From positions 21,480 to 85,479 of the forward strand of contig QHYK01000042.1 in NCBI GenBank assembly GCA_003224085.1: 64,000 nucleotides of DNA, read 5' to 3'. Made by a program: the position numbers and the translations under genes. The notes under the pieces were generated by a model, which did no database searches, was not told the DNA's origin, and saw only the letters and a list, made by a program, of their open reading frames with translations. This DNA comes from Acidobacteriota bacterium (GTDB lineage Bacteria; Acidobacteriota; Terriglobia; Acidiferrales; UBA7541). Positions 6,704-15,359 of the stretch are shown one piece after another; position 1 is the stretch's first letter, and every line of letters begins with the position of its first letter.

Positions 6704-9682
6704 ATGAAAACTCTGTTCGAGATGGAGCCGCTCGAAGAGAGCGGGCTCAAGCTGAACGATGCGCAGCGGCGCGCTATCCTGCACGGCGAAGGGCCGCTGC
6801 TGGTCATCGCGGGCGCGGGCACGGGAAAGACGCGCGTCATTACGGAGCGCATCCGGCATCTCCTGCATTCGAATCCAAATCTCTCCGGCGAAAATATCCT
6901 CGGGCTGACGTTCACGAAAAGAGCTGCTGGCGAAATGAAAGCGCGAGTCGTTAAAACCGCGGGCGAGCGCGGAAAAGCCGTAACGCTCGCGACGTTTCAC
7001 TCCTTCTGCGAGACGCTGCTGAAAGATACCGACCCTCAGCGCGTGCTGCTGGGCAAGGAGGATCATTGGATCCTGTTGCGGCGGAATCTTGGCCGACTGA
7101 AGCTCGACAAATACCGGCGGCTCGCGGAGCCCGGTGAATTCTTGAATGATTTCGTGGAATTCTTTTCGCGCTGTCAGGACGAACTGGTCTCCGCGGAAGG
7201 TTATCAGCAGTATGCCGACCTGCTGGCGAGCGAACTCGAACAAGAGCGGGCAGCATTGGATGCGGACACGCTTGCCGAGCGCGAAGAGGCCGTTGCGCGC
7301 GAGCAGGAGATTGCGCGTGCGTACCGCGCCAGCGATGAACTGCTGCGCGAAAAGAAGCGCGTCTCTCTTGGATCTTTGATCACAGGCGCAGTGGCGCTAC
7401 TGGAGGCGGATACGGCGCTGCGGGAATCGCTGCAGCAGCGCTATCGCTACATCCTCGTAGATGAATTTCAGGACACCAACATCGCGCAACTGCGGCTGCT
7501 CAAGTTGCTGGCGGGCGAATCGCGAAACATTTTCGCCGTTGGCGATAATGACCAGGCCATTTACCGTTTTCGCGGCGCTTCTTTCGCGAGCTTTCAGCTT
7601 TTCCTCGAGAAGTTCGCGGCGTGGAAGCCCGCCGACGACTCCGGGAAATTCCGCGTCAGCCTGACTGAAAATTACCGTTCGACGCCGAACATTCTGCGCG
7701 TGGCCACGCAAGTGATCGGGCAGAACACCGTGAGCGCCGACTTTCCCAAGAAACTTCTGAGCGCCAGCCGGCCCGAAGGCGAAAAGATGCGAATCGTGGA
7801 GTTGGGAAGCAAGGAAGAAGAAGCGCGGTGGGTGGTGGGCGAGCTGCAGCGCCTTCATGCCGCTGGCCGCCGCTGGATGGACTTCGCCATTTTGTACCGG
7901 CAGCACGCTCACCGCGACGAGTTGGTCGCCGAACTTTCCACACGAAAAATTCCTTTTGTCATCAGCCGGCTTTCCATCCTGGACCATCCGCTGGTGAAAG
8001 ACGTGCTCGCGTATCTGCGCTTGATTGCAAGGCCGTTTGATGACATTGCCTGCGCGCGAGCGCTTTCGGCGCCCGCGTGGAATTTGCAGCCGAAAGATTT
8101 GGTCCGGCTGGCCGAGCGCGCCGCGAAGAAGCGCGGCACGGCGCTCTACGACCCCCTGCAAGCGCCGCAATCGGAGCTGCCATTTGATGGATCGAAGACC
8201 GGGATTAAGGAGCTGTTCGAGTTCCTCGCTGGGCAGCGCAAAACCATGCGACGGCGCACGGCGCAGCAACTTCTGGCGGATCTGCTCGAATGGCTGGAAG
8301 TGCCGCAGCGGGCAAGCGAGCAGGACTACAAATATGTCGCGCGCCTGACCGAGTTCGCCAAGGAGTGGGAACCGAAGAGCGATACGCGCCGCCTTACGGA
8401 GTTCATCGAGTATCTGGACTATTACGAACAGGCGGGAGGAGCCATCTGCCTGGAAGACGACGCACCGGCGGACGCGGTTAAGCTCATGACCGTCCACGGC
8501 GCGAAGGGATTGGAGTTTCCCCACGTTTTCGTGCTGCGCGTGAACAACAAGAAATTCCCCGCGACCGAACGCCCGCGCGTGTTCGAATTCCCCGCGCGCC
8601 TGATGAAGGAAGGCGAACCGGCCGAGCAGTTCCACATTCAGGAAGAGCGCCGCCTTTTTTACGTCGCCCTGACCCGCGCGCAAGAGCGGTTGACCATAAC
8701 TACGCTGACCGAACCGAAGGGCAAAGTTCCCGTGTTCATCGAAGACATTTTGATGGATCCGGCGGTGCGGCGCCGGGACGTGCGGCAAATGATGCCGAAA
8801 CTGCCACCCGCACGCGATACCGTCGGCAGTAAAGATGGTTTCGCCGCAGCGACCGGAGACCTTTTCTCCGCAACTTCGGGACCGGCAAAAATATTTTCGC
8901 GCATCGCCGCGTGGGCGGAAACCTTTCATCCCACCCCGCCGGAGCCGTTAACCCTCAGCCCTTCTACGGTGAACGGTTACCGGACCTGCCCGCAGCAATA
9001 TCTGTTCGGCTACCTGTGGTCGCTTCGAGAAGGCCCCAGGGCTGCGCTGAGCTTCGGCAGCATCATGCACAACACGATCAAACGGTTCCTCGGCGAGCTG
9101 CGCAAAGGAAACCAGCTGCCGTTTGAAGAAGTCCAGCGGATTTTCGAAATGGAATGGCGCTCCGTGGGTTTCGAAGACGAATATCAGGAAGAAGAATTCA
9201 AGAAGGACGGCAATGAGCAGTTGCGCGCGTTTCACGAAGCCACGATGGCCGCGCCGCCGCAGGTTTGCGAACAGGAAAGGCGGTTCGAATTGCCTCTGGA
9301 GAACAACGTCATCATCACCGGCCGAATGGACCAGGTGAATTCGCTCGGCCGCAACGACGTGGAAATTGTGGATTACAAGACCGGCCGGCCGAAGAAGGAG
9401 TCACTGGCGAAAAAAGACTTGCAGCTCAGCCTTTATGCGCTGGCAGCAAAAGAAGTTTTTGAATGGAACCCAGTGCGGCTGGTCTTCCACTACTTGCAGA
9501 CCAATCAAGTTCAAGTCACCACGCGCGATTCGAAACAGCTTGCCGAGGCGCAAGCCATCGTGCAGGAAGCCGCCGCGGACATTCGCGCGGGAGAATTCCC
9601 TCCCCGGCCCATGCCGTCTGTCTGCCGAAGCTGCGCCTACAAACCTATTTGCCCGGCGCACGAAGAGGAGTTGAGCGGATGA
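6704..9682 (+). CDS. UvrD/PcrA-type superfamily 1 helicase fused to a RecB/AddB-like nuclease
   Basis: The protein has 992 residues. The helicase half carries Walker A (GAGTGKT, near residues 37-43), motif Ia (LTFTKRAAGEM), Walker B (VDEFQDTN), GDNDQAIYRFRGA, TVHGAKGLEFPHVFV and VALTRAQERL. The C-terminal part is a PD-(D/E)XK nuclease with GRMDQVNSLGRNDVEIVDYK. Cysteines in YRTCPQQY and CRSCAYKPICP resemble the four-cysteine iron-sulfur staple of AddB-type nucleases. A single chain therefore has both translocase and nuclease activity, fitting DNA repair or degradation. No Shine-Dalgarno is evident before ATG 6704. No AddA/AddB partner is adjacent. Confidence 0.9.
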   Translation: MKTLFEMEPLEESGLKLNDAQRRAILHGEGPLLVIAGAGTGKTRVITERIRHLLHSNPNLSGENILGLTFTKRAAGEMKARVVKTAGERGKAVTLATFHSFCETLLKDTDPQRVLLGKEDHWILLRRNLGRLKLDKYRRLAEPGEFLNDFVEFFSRCQDELVSAEGYQQYADLLASELEQERAALDADTLAEREEAVAREQEIARAYRASDELLREKKRVSLGSLITGAVALLEADTALRESLQQRYRYILVDEFQDTNIAQLRLLKLLAGESRNIFAVGDNDQAIYRFRGASFASFQLFLEKFAAWKPADDSGKFRVSLTENYRSTPNILRVATQVIGQNTVSADFPKKLLSASRPEGEKMRIVELGSKEEEARWVVGELQRLHAAGRRWMDFAILYRQHAHRDELVAELSTRKIPFVISRLSILDHPLVKDVLAYLRLIARPFDDIACARALSAPAWNLQPKDLVRLAERAAKKRGTALYDPLQAPQSELPFDGSKTGIKELFEFLAGQRKTMRRRTAQQLLADLLEWLEVPQRASEQDYKYVARLTEFAKEWEPKSDTRRLTEFIEYLDYYEQAGGAICLEDDAPADAVKLMTVHGAKGLEFPHVFVLRVNNKKFPATERPRVFEFPARLMKEGEPAEQFHIQEERRLFYVALTRAQERLTITTLTEPKGKVPVFIEDILMDPAVRRRDVRQMMPKLPPARDTVGSKDGFAAATGDLFSATSGPAKIFSRIAAWAETFHPTPPEPLTLSPSTVNGYRTCPQQYLFGYLWSLREGPRAALSFGSIMHNTIKRFLGELRKGNQLPFEEVQRIFEMEWRSVGFEDEYQEEEFKKDGNEQLRAFHEATMAAPPQVCEQERRFELPLENNVIITGRMDQVNSLGRNDVEIVDYKTGRPKKESLAKKDLQLSLYALAAKEVFEWNPVRLVFHYLQTNQVQVTTRDSKQLAEAQAIVQEAAADIRAGEFPPRPMPSVCRSCAYKPICPAHEEELSG

Positions 9683-9692
9683 AGAAAACTCC

Positions 9693-10146
9693 ATGACAAA
9701 ACTCTTTAAAGGAAATGCTTGGGTGGTCGTGAGGCCTCTGCTCTTTGCCCTTTGTGTTGTGTTTGCCTTTGCGTTTGGCGGTGCGGGCGCGCCGCAGCCT
9801 GCCTGGCAGCCATCGCCAGGACATACGCAAATCCCGATTGGCCTGGGGCGGCGCCTGACTGGCAGTCTGTGGCGGGGCCGGAAGCGAGCCACTGGTGGCC
9901 AACAGGCCCTGGTGGGCCTTGCGGATTTGCCACGTATCAGGTCACGCGGCCGACCATGACGGTCTATTCGCCAGACGGAAAAAATACGGGCGCCGCGATG
10001 GGTGGTATTTCCTGGCGGGGGCTACCTGGATCTTGCTATCGATCTGGAAGGCCCAGAGTCTGTGACCGGCTCACCGCTAGACCGTGAAGGCCTTGAAGGC
10101 GCTCAAAGCCTAAGGCACCAGGTTGGTCAAACCTCAGTTCGCCGGA
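9693..10146 (+). pseudogene. Decayed secreted alpha/beta hydrolase (esterase/xylanase-like) fragment
   Basis: Segments in successive frames spell the start of a secreted alpha/beta hydrolase. These are a signal peptide (LFALCVVFAFAFGGAGA), QPSPGHTQIPI, then in another frame WPGAAPDWQSVAGPE and YQVTRPTMTVYSPDGKNTGAA. The oxyanion-loop region VFPGGGYLDLAIDLEG follows in the third frame, and VCDRLTARP in a shifted frame. At least three frameshifts are needed, and the catalytic half is absent before the polymerase IV gene begins on the other strand. It is a true relic, not a single sequencing slip. Confidence 0.75.
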
Positions 10147-10160
10147 ATCGAAGGCCACTG

Positions 10161-11318
10161 CTAGGTGAACAGAGCCGGCTGTGCCGATCCATCCTCGGGG
10201 TCGCGGAAGTTGCTCAGACCGACGCCCACGAGGCGAAACCTTTGACCTGGGTCCAGGCCAACACGATCTCGGAGCGATAGGGCGATGCAAACCAATTCCG
10301 CGCAAGAAGCGGGAGAAGAAGGAGGCGTATGGCTGCGCGTGAGAATCTTGAAATCACTGGTCTTCAGTTTGAGCACCACCGTGCGAGCGATTCGTGATTC
10401 CTTGCGCGATGCGGCCCAAGCATGTTGTGCAAGTTTGCGGATCATCGGCTCCGTCTCGGTCAGTAGCACATCCCGTTCAAACGTGTCCTCGGCCGAAATG
10501 GATTGCGTTGGCCTGTCGGGTATCACTTCGCTTTCGTCGATTCCTCGGGCCCGCTCATACAGGCGCACGCCATAGCGGCCGAAGTGGCTTTTGAGTGTTG
10601 CCAAGTCCACCTTTCGAAGATCCGCCACGGTTGGTACATCGAGGCGCTTGGGGGCTTGTTGGAAGAGAGATTCCTCGCTGCGCTCGGAATGAAAGTGACG
10701 GGTGGCCCTTAACAAGCTCTTCAGCCTTTCCTCCATCACCTTGCCTACTCCAGGCAAACAACTCACCGGCAACGGTAACAAAAAGGAATCCACTTCTTCC
10801 GGTTGTATGACAAAGAGTCCATCCGGTTTGCGCCAGTCCGAAGCGATCTTGGCGAGAAATTTGTTTGGCGCTACGCCTACCGACGCCGTCAAATGAAGCT
10901 CCGTCCGAATCTGTCCGCGAATCGTGCGCGCTACCTGCGTGGCGGTAGGCAGTCCGGTCTTGTTTTCTGTGACGTCGAGGTACGCTTCGTCAAGCGACAA
11001 CGGCTCGATCAGATCGGTATGGCGCCGGAAGATTTCGCGCGCCTGACGCGACACGTTTCGGTAGCGGGGGAAATCCGGAGGCAGGAACACCGCATTGGGA
11101 CAGAGACGTTCTGCTCGAACAGCCGGCATCGCCGAACGCACGCCAAACTGTCGTGCTTCGTAGGAGGCGGCGCAAACGACAGAGCGATTCCCGCGCCACG
11201 CGACGATAACGGGCTTGCCCCGCAGTTGCGGATCGTCGCGCTGCTCGACGGACGCATAAAACGCGTCCATGTCGATATGAATGATCTTGCCCCCAGTCGA
11301 TCCTGTCGTTTCGCTCAT
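10161..11318 (-). CDS. dinB: DNA polymerase IV with an in-frame repeat insertion
   Basis: This 385-residue Y-family polymerase has IIHIDMDAFYASVEQ at the N-terminus (Asp16) and SLDEAYLDVT (Asp110, Glu111) as the metal-binding acids. The C-terminal little-finger region ends in GLSNFRD. The thumb helix-hairpin-helix normally reads GVGKVMEERLKSLGIPTVADL. Here about 25 extra residues (203-227) stand between LKSL and VPTVADL and read RHFHSERSEESLF, the translation of an interspersed repeat. Frame is kept, so the gene may be functional. It bypasses lesions in the cytoplasm. No LexA box was recognised upstream. Confidence 0.92.
   Translation of the reverse strand: MSETTGSTGGKIIHIDMDAFYASVEQRDDPQLRGKPVIVAWRGNRSVVCAASYEARQFGVRSAMPAVRAERLCPNAVFLPPDFPRYRNVSRQAREIFRRHTDLIEPLSLDEAYLDVTENKTGLPTATQVARTIRGQIRTELHLTASVGVAPNKFLAKIASDWRKPDGLFVIQPEEVDSFLLPLPVSCLPGVGKVMEERLKSLLRATRHFHSERSEESLFQQAPKRLDVPTVADLRKVDLATLKSHFGRYGVRLYERARGIDESEVIPDRPTQSISAEDTFERDVLLTETEPMIRKLAQHAWAASRKESRIARTVVLKLKTSDFKILTRSHTPPSSPASCAELVCIALSLRDRVGLDPGQRFRLVGVGLSNFRDPEDGSAQPALFT
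10638..10712. repeat. Interspersed repeat family B inserted within dinB
   Basis: The extra segment of polymerase IV contains GATTCCTCGCTGCGCTCGGA at its core (full core 10669-10692), an imperfect palindrome. Near-identical cores occur at 33605-33630 and 34321-34345 outside genes. The length is a multiple of three, and no stop is created in the dinB frame. Confidence 0.65.
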
Positions 11319-11612
11319 CAGCCACCATCTTATTCCACGGCCCGGGCCAGCGTAATGCTCCTGGCGGCATAGGCTTCGCTAGAGGTGTTTATCTCAGATA
11401 GCCACCCTAGTCGCCGTCACCAAGAGCTTGTTGGGCGATTTACGTTCGCCAGAATTCTTATGTTACAAAGGCGTCGGCGATTGGCCAGACGTCGATGGCC
11501 TTGGGGATGATTCTCTGTTTTGCTAAAGAGCGGACTGCAAAGAGGAATACGAGCGCGCCGGGAGTCGTAGCGGAGCCCTGAAGCCTTTGGTTGTGGGCAA
11601 CTCGCTCATCGC

Positions 11613-11644
11613 ACAAAAAGGCGCCCCGATCGTCTCGGAGCGCC
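11613..11644 (-). terminator. Rho-independent terminator of the small peptide gene
   Basis: On the minus strand GGCGCTCC and GGGGCGCC pair over eight positions (one G-U) with a 9-base loop and are followed by TTTTTGTG. It lies 42 bases past the stop of the 17-codon reading frame. Confidence 0.75.
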
Positions 11645-11686
11645 TTGCTGAACTGAAGCTTGATGAATTCAAAATCCTGATCGGCT

Positions 11687-11740
11687 CTACTTCCCTTTCT
11701 TCTCGCCCTTCTTGCCGCCTTTCTGGCCTTTTTTCTTCAT
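11687..11740 (-). CDS. 17-residue lysine/glycine-rich peptide
   Basis: The reading frame is ATG (11740) to TAG (11687) and encodes MKKKGQKGGKKGEKKGK, ten lysines of 17 residues. AAGGAGAT stands four bases before the ATG, an excellent ribosome site. A sigma-70-like promoter lies upstream (11806-11834) and an intrinsic terminator follows (11613-11644). The unit is thus complete at every step of expression, which argues against chance. The charge suggests binding to nucleic acid, ribosome or membrane. I recognise no family, and the function is unknown. It is too short for ordinary gene callers. Confidence 0.6.
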   Translation of the reverse strand: MKKKGQKGGKKGEKKGK

Positions 11741-11805
11741 GTCTATCTCCTTCAAGGCTGAAGCGGACAACCGGCGCAATGGCCAGCCTGCCCGCTTTCA
11801 ATTCC

Positions 11806-11834
11806 CATATACGAGCGGTCCGCGCAAGAGTCAA
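11806..11834 (-). promoter_or_regulatory. Sigma-70-like promoter of the small peptide gene
   Basis: On the minus strand TTGACT (11834-11829), 17 bases and TATATG (11811-11806) precede the AAGGAGAT and ATG by about 60 bases. Confidence 0.55.
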
Positions 11835-11992
11835 GACTTTTTTTCCTCCAACCGTACGCATTTTAACCCGTAAGCAGCTTCTCCCGGCCGTAACTTGAGT
11901 ATTCCTTGCGCATCCCATCTGGCGCAGACGGGACGGACAGTTTAAGATTGCGCCCTCAGTCGCGGGGGGAATCTGTTGCGGGGAGGCTTAAG

Positions 11993-12499
11993 ATGACGAC
12001 AAACCCGGCTCAAGTACAAGAAATGCCGGTCAACTTCGCTGGCCAGTCCAGTGCGGCAAGCGGCTTGGCAGTGGTTCGCATGACCATCGGCGCCATGTTC
12101 GTGTCGGTCTTCTTCGAGAATCTGGGGAAAGGCGCCTACACACCGGCCGGCTACGCCGGGGTAATCAATTACTACATCAAGGGAAGCCACTCTCCGGCGG
12201 CATGGAAGTGGGTCTTGGGATTCATGGCCAGCCATGCGGCCATGGCGGCTCCCACGCAGGCGGCGACGGAAATCTCGCTGGGGATCCTGCTGGTCATTGG
12301 TCTGCTTACGCGTCCAGCCGCGTTTGTCGCATTCCTGTTCCTCGGCAGCCTTTGGGTCTCGGAATGGGGCACTTCATGGATTTGGGAACTACTGGTTCCC
12401 GTTCTCGCATCGCTCGGACTCGCGGTGGGACGCGCAGGTCGAGCCTGGGGCATCGACGCGCTGCTTGCACGGCGGAGCCCCTCGTCCCCGTGGTGGTGA
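11993..12499 (+). CDS. DoxX-family membrane protein
   Basis: The 168-residue protein has four hydrophobic segments: about SGLAVVRMTIGAMFVSVFF, WVLGFMASHAAMAAP, ISLGILLVIGLLTRPAAFV and LLVPVLASLGLAVG. This is the DoxX/DUF4281-like small quinone-pathway fold. ATG at 11993 is chosen because GGGGAGG lies eight bases upstream; an open extension to 11906 is not needed. It leads a group of glycosyltransferase genes on the same strand with a gap of 13 bases, suggesting one transcript. The role of DoxX here is unknown. Confidence 0.8.
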   Translation: MTTNPAQVQEMPVNFAGQSSAASGLAVVRMTIGAMFVSVFFENLGKGAYTPAGYAGVINYYIKGSHSPAAWKWVLGFMASHAAMAAPTQAATEISLGILLVIGLLTRPAAFVAFLFLGSLWVSEWGTSWIWELLVPVLASLGLAVGRAGRAWGIDALLARRSPSSPWW

Positions 12500-12512
12500 T
12501 GAGCGAACCTGC

Positions 12513-13220
12513 GTGCGAGTTTCGGTCATCATTCCTACCCATAACGAAGCGCAGGCCATTGGCCGGGTGCTTGCCGATCTGCCTTCCAATCTCGTCAATG
12601 AGGTCATCGTAGTCGACAGCAATTCGGCCGACGGAACGCCCGATCTCGCCCGAAGCATGGGGGCGCAAGTCATCCAGGAGCCTCGCCGAGGATACGGGCG
12701 CGCTTGTTTGACGGGCCTCGCGAATACGCAAAACCCGGATGTAGTCGTTTTTCTTGACGGAGACTACAGCGACCGCCCTTCGGAGTTGCCGATGATCTTA
12801 GCCCCGATCATCGAGGGGCGCGCAGACATTACGCTCGGTTCGCGCCTCGGCGGCAAAAGCAACCCCGGTGCGCTGCCGTGGCACCAATCGTTCGGCAATC
12901 GCCTCGCCGCCGGCCTGATCAGCCTTTTGTACGGCGTGCAGATCAGTGACCTCGGTCCGTTTCGCGCGGCCCGCGCAGATGTGCTGCACGACCTGGCCCT
13001 GGAAGAGGCTACCTACGGCTGGGCGGTGGAAATGATCGTGAAAGGGGCCATCGCGGGATTTCGCATCGTGGAAGTCCCTGTGAGCTACTACCCGCGCATC
13101 GGAAAGTCCAAAATTGGCGGCACGGTGAAGGGGACGGTGGGAGCAACATGGTTCATCCTGAGCCGGATCGTGCGCTATTATTTTCGCCGTCGAAGGGCGG
13201 GCACGCCGCGACCGGCGTAA
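12513..13220 (+). CDS. Family 2 glycosyltransferase (polyprenyl-phosphate type)
   Basis: The product of about 235 residues begins MRVSVIIPTHNEAQAIG from GTG at 12513. It shows the nucleotide-sugar site EVIVVDSNSADGTPDLA, the metal-binding DGDYSDRP (DxD-like) and GYGRACLTGL, typical of dolichyl/polyprenyl-phosphate sugar transferases. No transmembrane tail is evident beyond a basic C-terminus (YYFRRRRAG). It lies between DoxX and a TIGR04282-like protein. Such a pair occurs in some lipid or arsenosugar loci, but no arsenic genes are present, so I leave the acceptor open. Confidence 0.85.
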   Translation: MRVSVIIPTHNEAQAIGRVLADLPSNLVNEVIVVDSNSADGTPDLARSMGAQVIQEPRRGYGRACLTGLANTQNPDVVVFLDGDYSDRPSELPMILAPIIEGRADITLGSRLGGKSNPGALPWHQSFGNRLAAGLISLLYGVQISDLGPFRAARADVLHDLALEEATYGWAVEMIVKGAIAGFRIVEVPVSYYPRIGKSKIGGTVKGTVGATWFILSRIVRYYFRRRRAGTPRPA

Positions 13221-13283
13221 GGTCCGACAGATTGATCTCACATGGAATTCTCCGGCCAGACCACTGAGTGTCTCTCTTCCCCA

Positions 13284-13961
13284 ATGCGCACGTTGGTTAT
13301 TATGGCGAAAGCCCCAAAGCCGGGCATGGTCAAGACCCGCCTCACGGAGAACCTTCCTTCTCCCGCGGTGACAGCCCTTTATCTCTGCCTGCTAGAGGAC
13401 ACCCTCGCTTTGGCAAAGTCATTGACGAGCGTGGAAGTCGCGGTGATGTGCCCTGAGCCGGATCATGACGAATTGGCGCGCCTGTTAGGCAATAGCGCGC
13501 CGGTCGTGGCGCAAAAAGGCGAAGGTCTCGCCGCGGGACTCACCTCGGTTTTTCGACACTTTGCTGCCGCCGGGCAGCGGCACGTCATCGCCTTCAATAG
13601 CGACAGTCCACACCTTGCGCCGTCTGTTCTGAACAGCGCGTTCCAAATACTCGCCACGCACGACGTAGTAGTCGGGCCAACCTACGATGGAGGCTACTAT
13701 CTGGTTGGCGCCAAGGCCGCTCACGCGTCGCTCTTCGAAGGCGCTAGTATGGGAACAAGGAGCGCGCTTGACAGATTGCTGACGCGCATTAAGGTCCTTG
13801 AACTTACAGCGGGCTGCACCGAACCCATCTACGACATCGACGTCGCGAACGATTTGATTCTGCTGGCCCAAGAGCTGCGGCTCGCTCCAGCGAAGGCGCC
13901 AAGAACGGCAGCCTGGTTCGGCCAATGGCAGCAAGAAGTCGCGCAACTTGGTCATTGCTAG
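13284..13961 (+). CDS. TIGR04282/DUF2064-family glycosyltransferase-like nucleotidyltransferase fold
   Basis: From MRTLVIMAKAPKPGMVKTRL the protein shows the nucleotide-binding N-terminus shared with DUF2064. AFNSDSPHL holds the metal-binding Asp region, followed by VVGPTYDGGYYLVGAK and IYDIDVANDL. The fold is that of GT-A nucleotide-sugar enzymes. An in-frame ATG at 13242 would add 14 residues without family similarity, so 13284 is preferred. It lies 10 bases before the membrane glycosyltransferase and probably shares its transcript. Confidence 0.8.
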   Translation: MRTLVIMAKAPKPGMVKTRLTENLPSPAVTALYLCLLEDTLALAKSLTSVEVAVMCPEPDHDELARLLGNSAPVVAQKGEGLAAGLTSVFRHFAAAGQRHVIAFNSDSPHLAPSVLNSAFQILATHDVVVGPTYDGGYYLVGAKAAHASLFEGASMGTRSALDRLLTRIKVLELTAGCTEPIYDIDVANDLILLAQELRLAPAKAPRTAAWFGQWQQEVAQLGHC

Positions 13962-13970
13962 GGAAGGCCT

Positions 13971-15269
13971 GTGAAACTCACACCCTCGCACAGGCTCTAC
14001 GGACTTGGCGCCATCTTGCTCGTGTCGCTGACGATCTGCTCGCGCAACTTCAGCCGCACGGGTGAACCGTCATTCATTATTCCCCTTGCCGTTGCTGGCG
14101 TCGCGTATCTCCTGGCCATCCGCGATCTCCGGTTCACGCCAACATTTCCGAAGCGCGTCATCGTCTTCGGTCTCGCCCTGTCTGCTCTGTGGCATCTTCA
14201 ATTCCTGCGCATGCCACCGGGTCTAGATGACGACGTTCATCGATATCTTTGGGACGGCCGCGTGCAGCGCCTCGGCTATAACCCTTATATTCTGGTTCCG
14301 AGCGATCCGGCCCTCGCCAGCTTGCACACATCGGAGACGCGGACGCTGAATAATCCGGAGGTACCGAGCCCCTATCCGCCGGCGGCACAGCTATTCTTTC
14401 GCGCCGTAACCGCGATTCACGAGTCTATATCTGCGCTAAAGGTAGCCTTTGTAATTTGCCATTTCGGGATTGTGTTTGTGTTGCTCGATCTCTTGCGGTG
14501 CACCGGGCAGGGAGAGCACTGGGTTCTGGCTTATGCCTGGCACCCACTGCTGGCGACCGAAGTGGCGGGCAGCGGTCACGTCGATATTGTCGGCGTGCTC
14601 TTGCTGCTGGTGTCCGCGTCAGCGCTTGTGAGGCGCTGGCGTGCCGTTGCGGCCGTATCCTTTGTGCTGGCCGCTGCCGTGAAATTGCTCCCCATCGTAG
14701 TGCTGCCACTCTACTGGAAGCGGGTTCGCCTGCGCGACGGTGTGCCGGCCGCAGTTGTCCTCGGACTTCTCTATGTACCGTTTCTCAACCACGGCCGCAT
14801 TCCCTTCGGTTCGCTCGCCAGCTACGTGCAGCGGTTCCGCTTTAATGATCCCGTTTTTGCAACGCTGGAGCGAGTGGCGGCTCCCCAGGTTGTGGTTGGG
14901 CTTGCAGTGCTTGTCGGCTTGCTTACCGCGATGTGGATGAGAAGAAAGTCCGCCGAAGGGTCTTCGGACAGTTTTGCCTGGCCAATGACAGCATCGCTTT
15001 TATGTGCACCGGTTGTTTATCCATGGTACATGCTGTGGCTGCTGCCCTTCCTTCGGTCGGCCTCAACGTTGCCGGTCACGATCTGGACATTAAGCATTAT
15101 TCCCACCTATTATGTCTGGCATCTGCGCACGCTTGGACGGCCGTGGTTGGTTCCTGACTGGATTATGGTGCTGGAATACGGGTCGGTGGCAGTAGCTGCT
15201 GCGATTATCGCTTTTCTTCGGTTCGGCCGATCAGCCACCCTCCCGTGCTCAGCGGGCCGGGTAAAGTAA
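13971..15269 (+). CDS. Integral membrane glycosyltransferase (GT-C fold, GT87/DUF2029-like)
   Basis: This is a 432-residue polytopic membrane protein with roughly ten to twelve hydrophobic segments. The loop after the second or third segment contains PPGLDDDVHRYLWDGRVQRLG, with the acidic pair expected of GT-C enzymes that use polyprenyl-phosphate sugars, and then YNPYILVPSDP. The start is GTG at 13971, preceded by AGGGAAGG. It is the natural partner for the family 2 enzyme at 12513, which would charge the lipid carrier. The final product (glycolipid or polysaccharide) is unknown. Confidence 0.8.
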   Translation: MKLTPSHRLYGLGAILLVSLTICSRNFSRTGEPSFIIPLAVAGVAYLLAIRDLRFTPTFPKRVIVFGLALSALWHLQFLRMPPGLDDDVHRYLWDGRVQRLGYNPYILVPSDPALASLHTSETRTLNNPEVPSPYPPAAQLFFRAVTAIHESISALKVAFVICHFGIVFVLLDLLRCTGQGEHWVLAYAWHPLLATEVAGSGHVDIVGVLLLLVSASALVRRWRAVAAVSFVLAAAVKLLPIVVLPLYWKRVRLRDGVPAAVVLGLLYVPFLNHGRIPFGSLASYVQRFRFNDPVFATLERVAAPQVVVGLAVLVGLLTAMWMRRKSAEGSSDSFAWPMTASLLCAPVVYPWYMLWLLPFLRSASTLPVTIWTLSIIPTYYVWHLRTLGRPWLVPDWIMVLEYGSVAVAAAIIAFLRFGRSATLPCSAGRVK

Positions 15270-15359
15270 AGCCAACCGCACCAGTCGCGATTTTTTGTAT
15301 CCACGGGCGTTTGTGCGTCATCCAACACGCATTCATTTCTTCACCGAGGAGGACCATCC

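Noticed and set aside
7397..8929. A 510-codon minus-strand open frame within the helicase gene
   Set aside because: Antisense shadow of a gene with all helicase motifs in order.
12513..15269. Arsenosugar biosynthesis cluster
   Set aside because: The two cytoplasmic glycosyltransferases resemble those families, but no arsenic methyltransferase or radical SAM partner is linked; the radical SAM gene at 16153 is on the other strand and of SPASM type.
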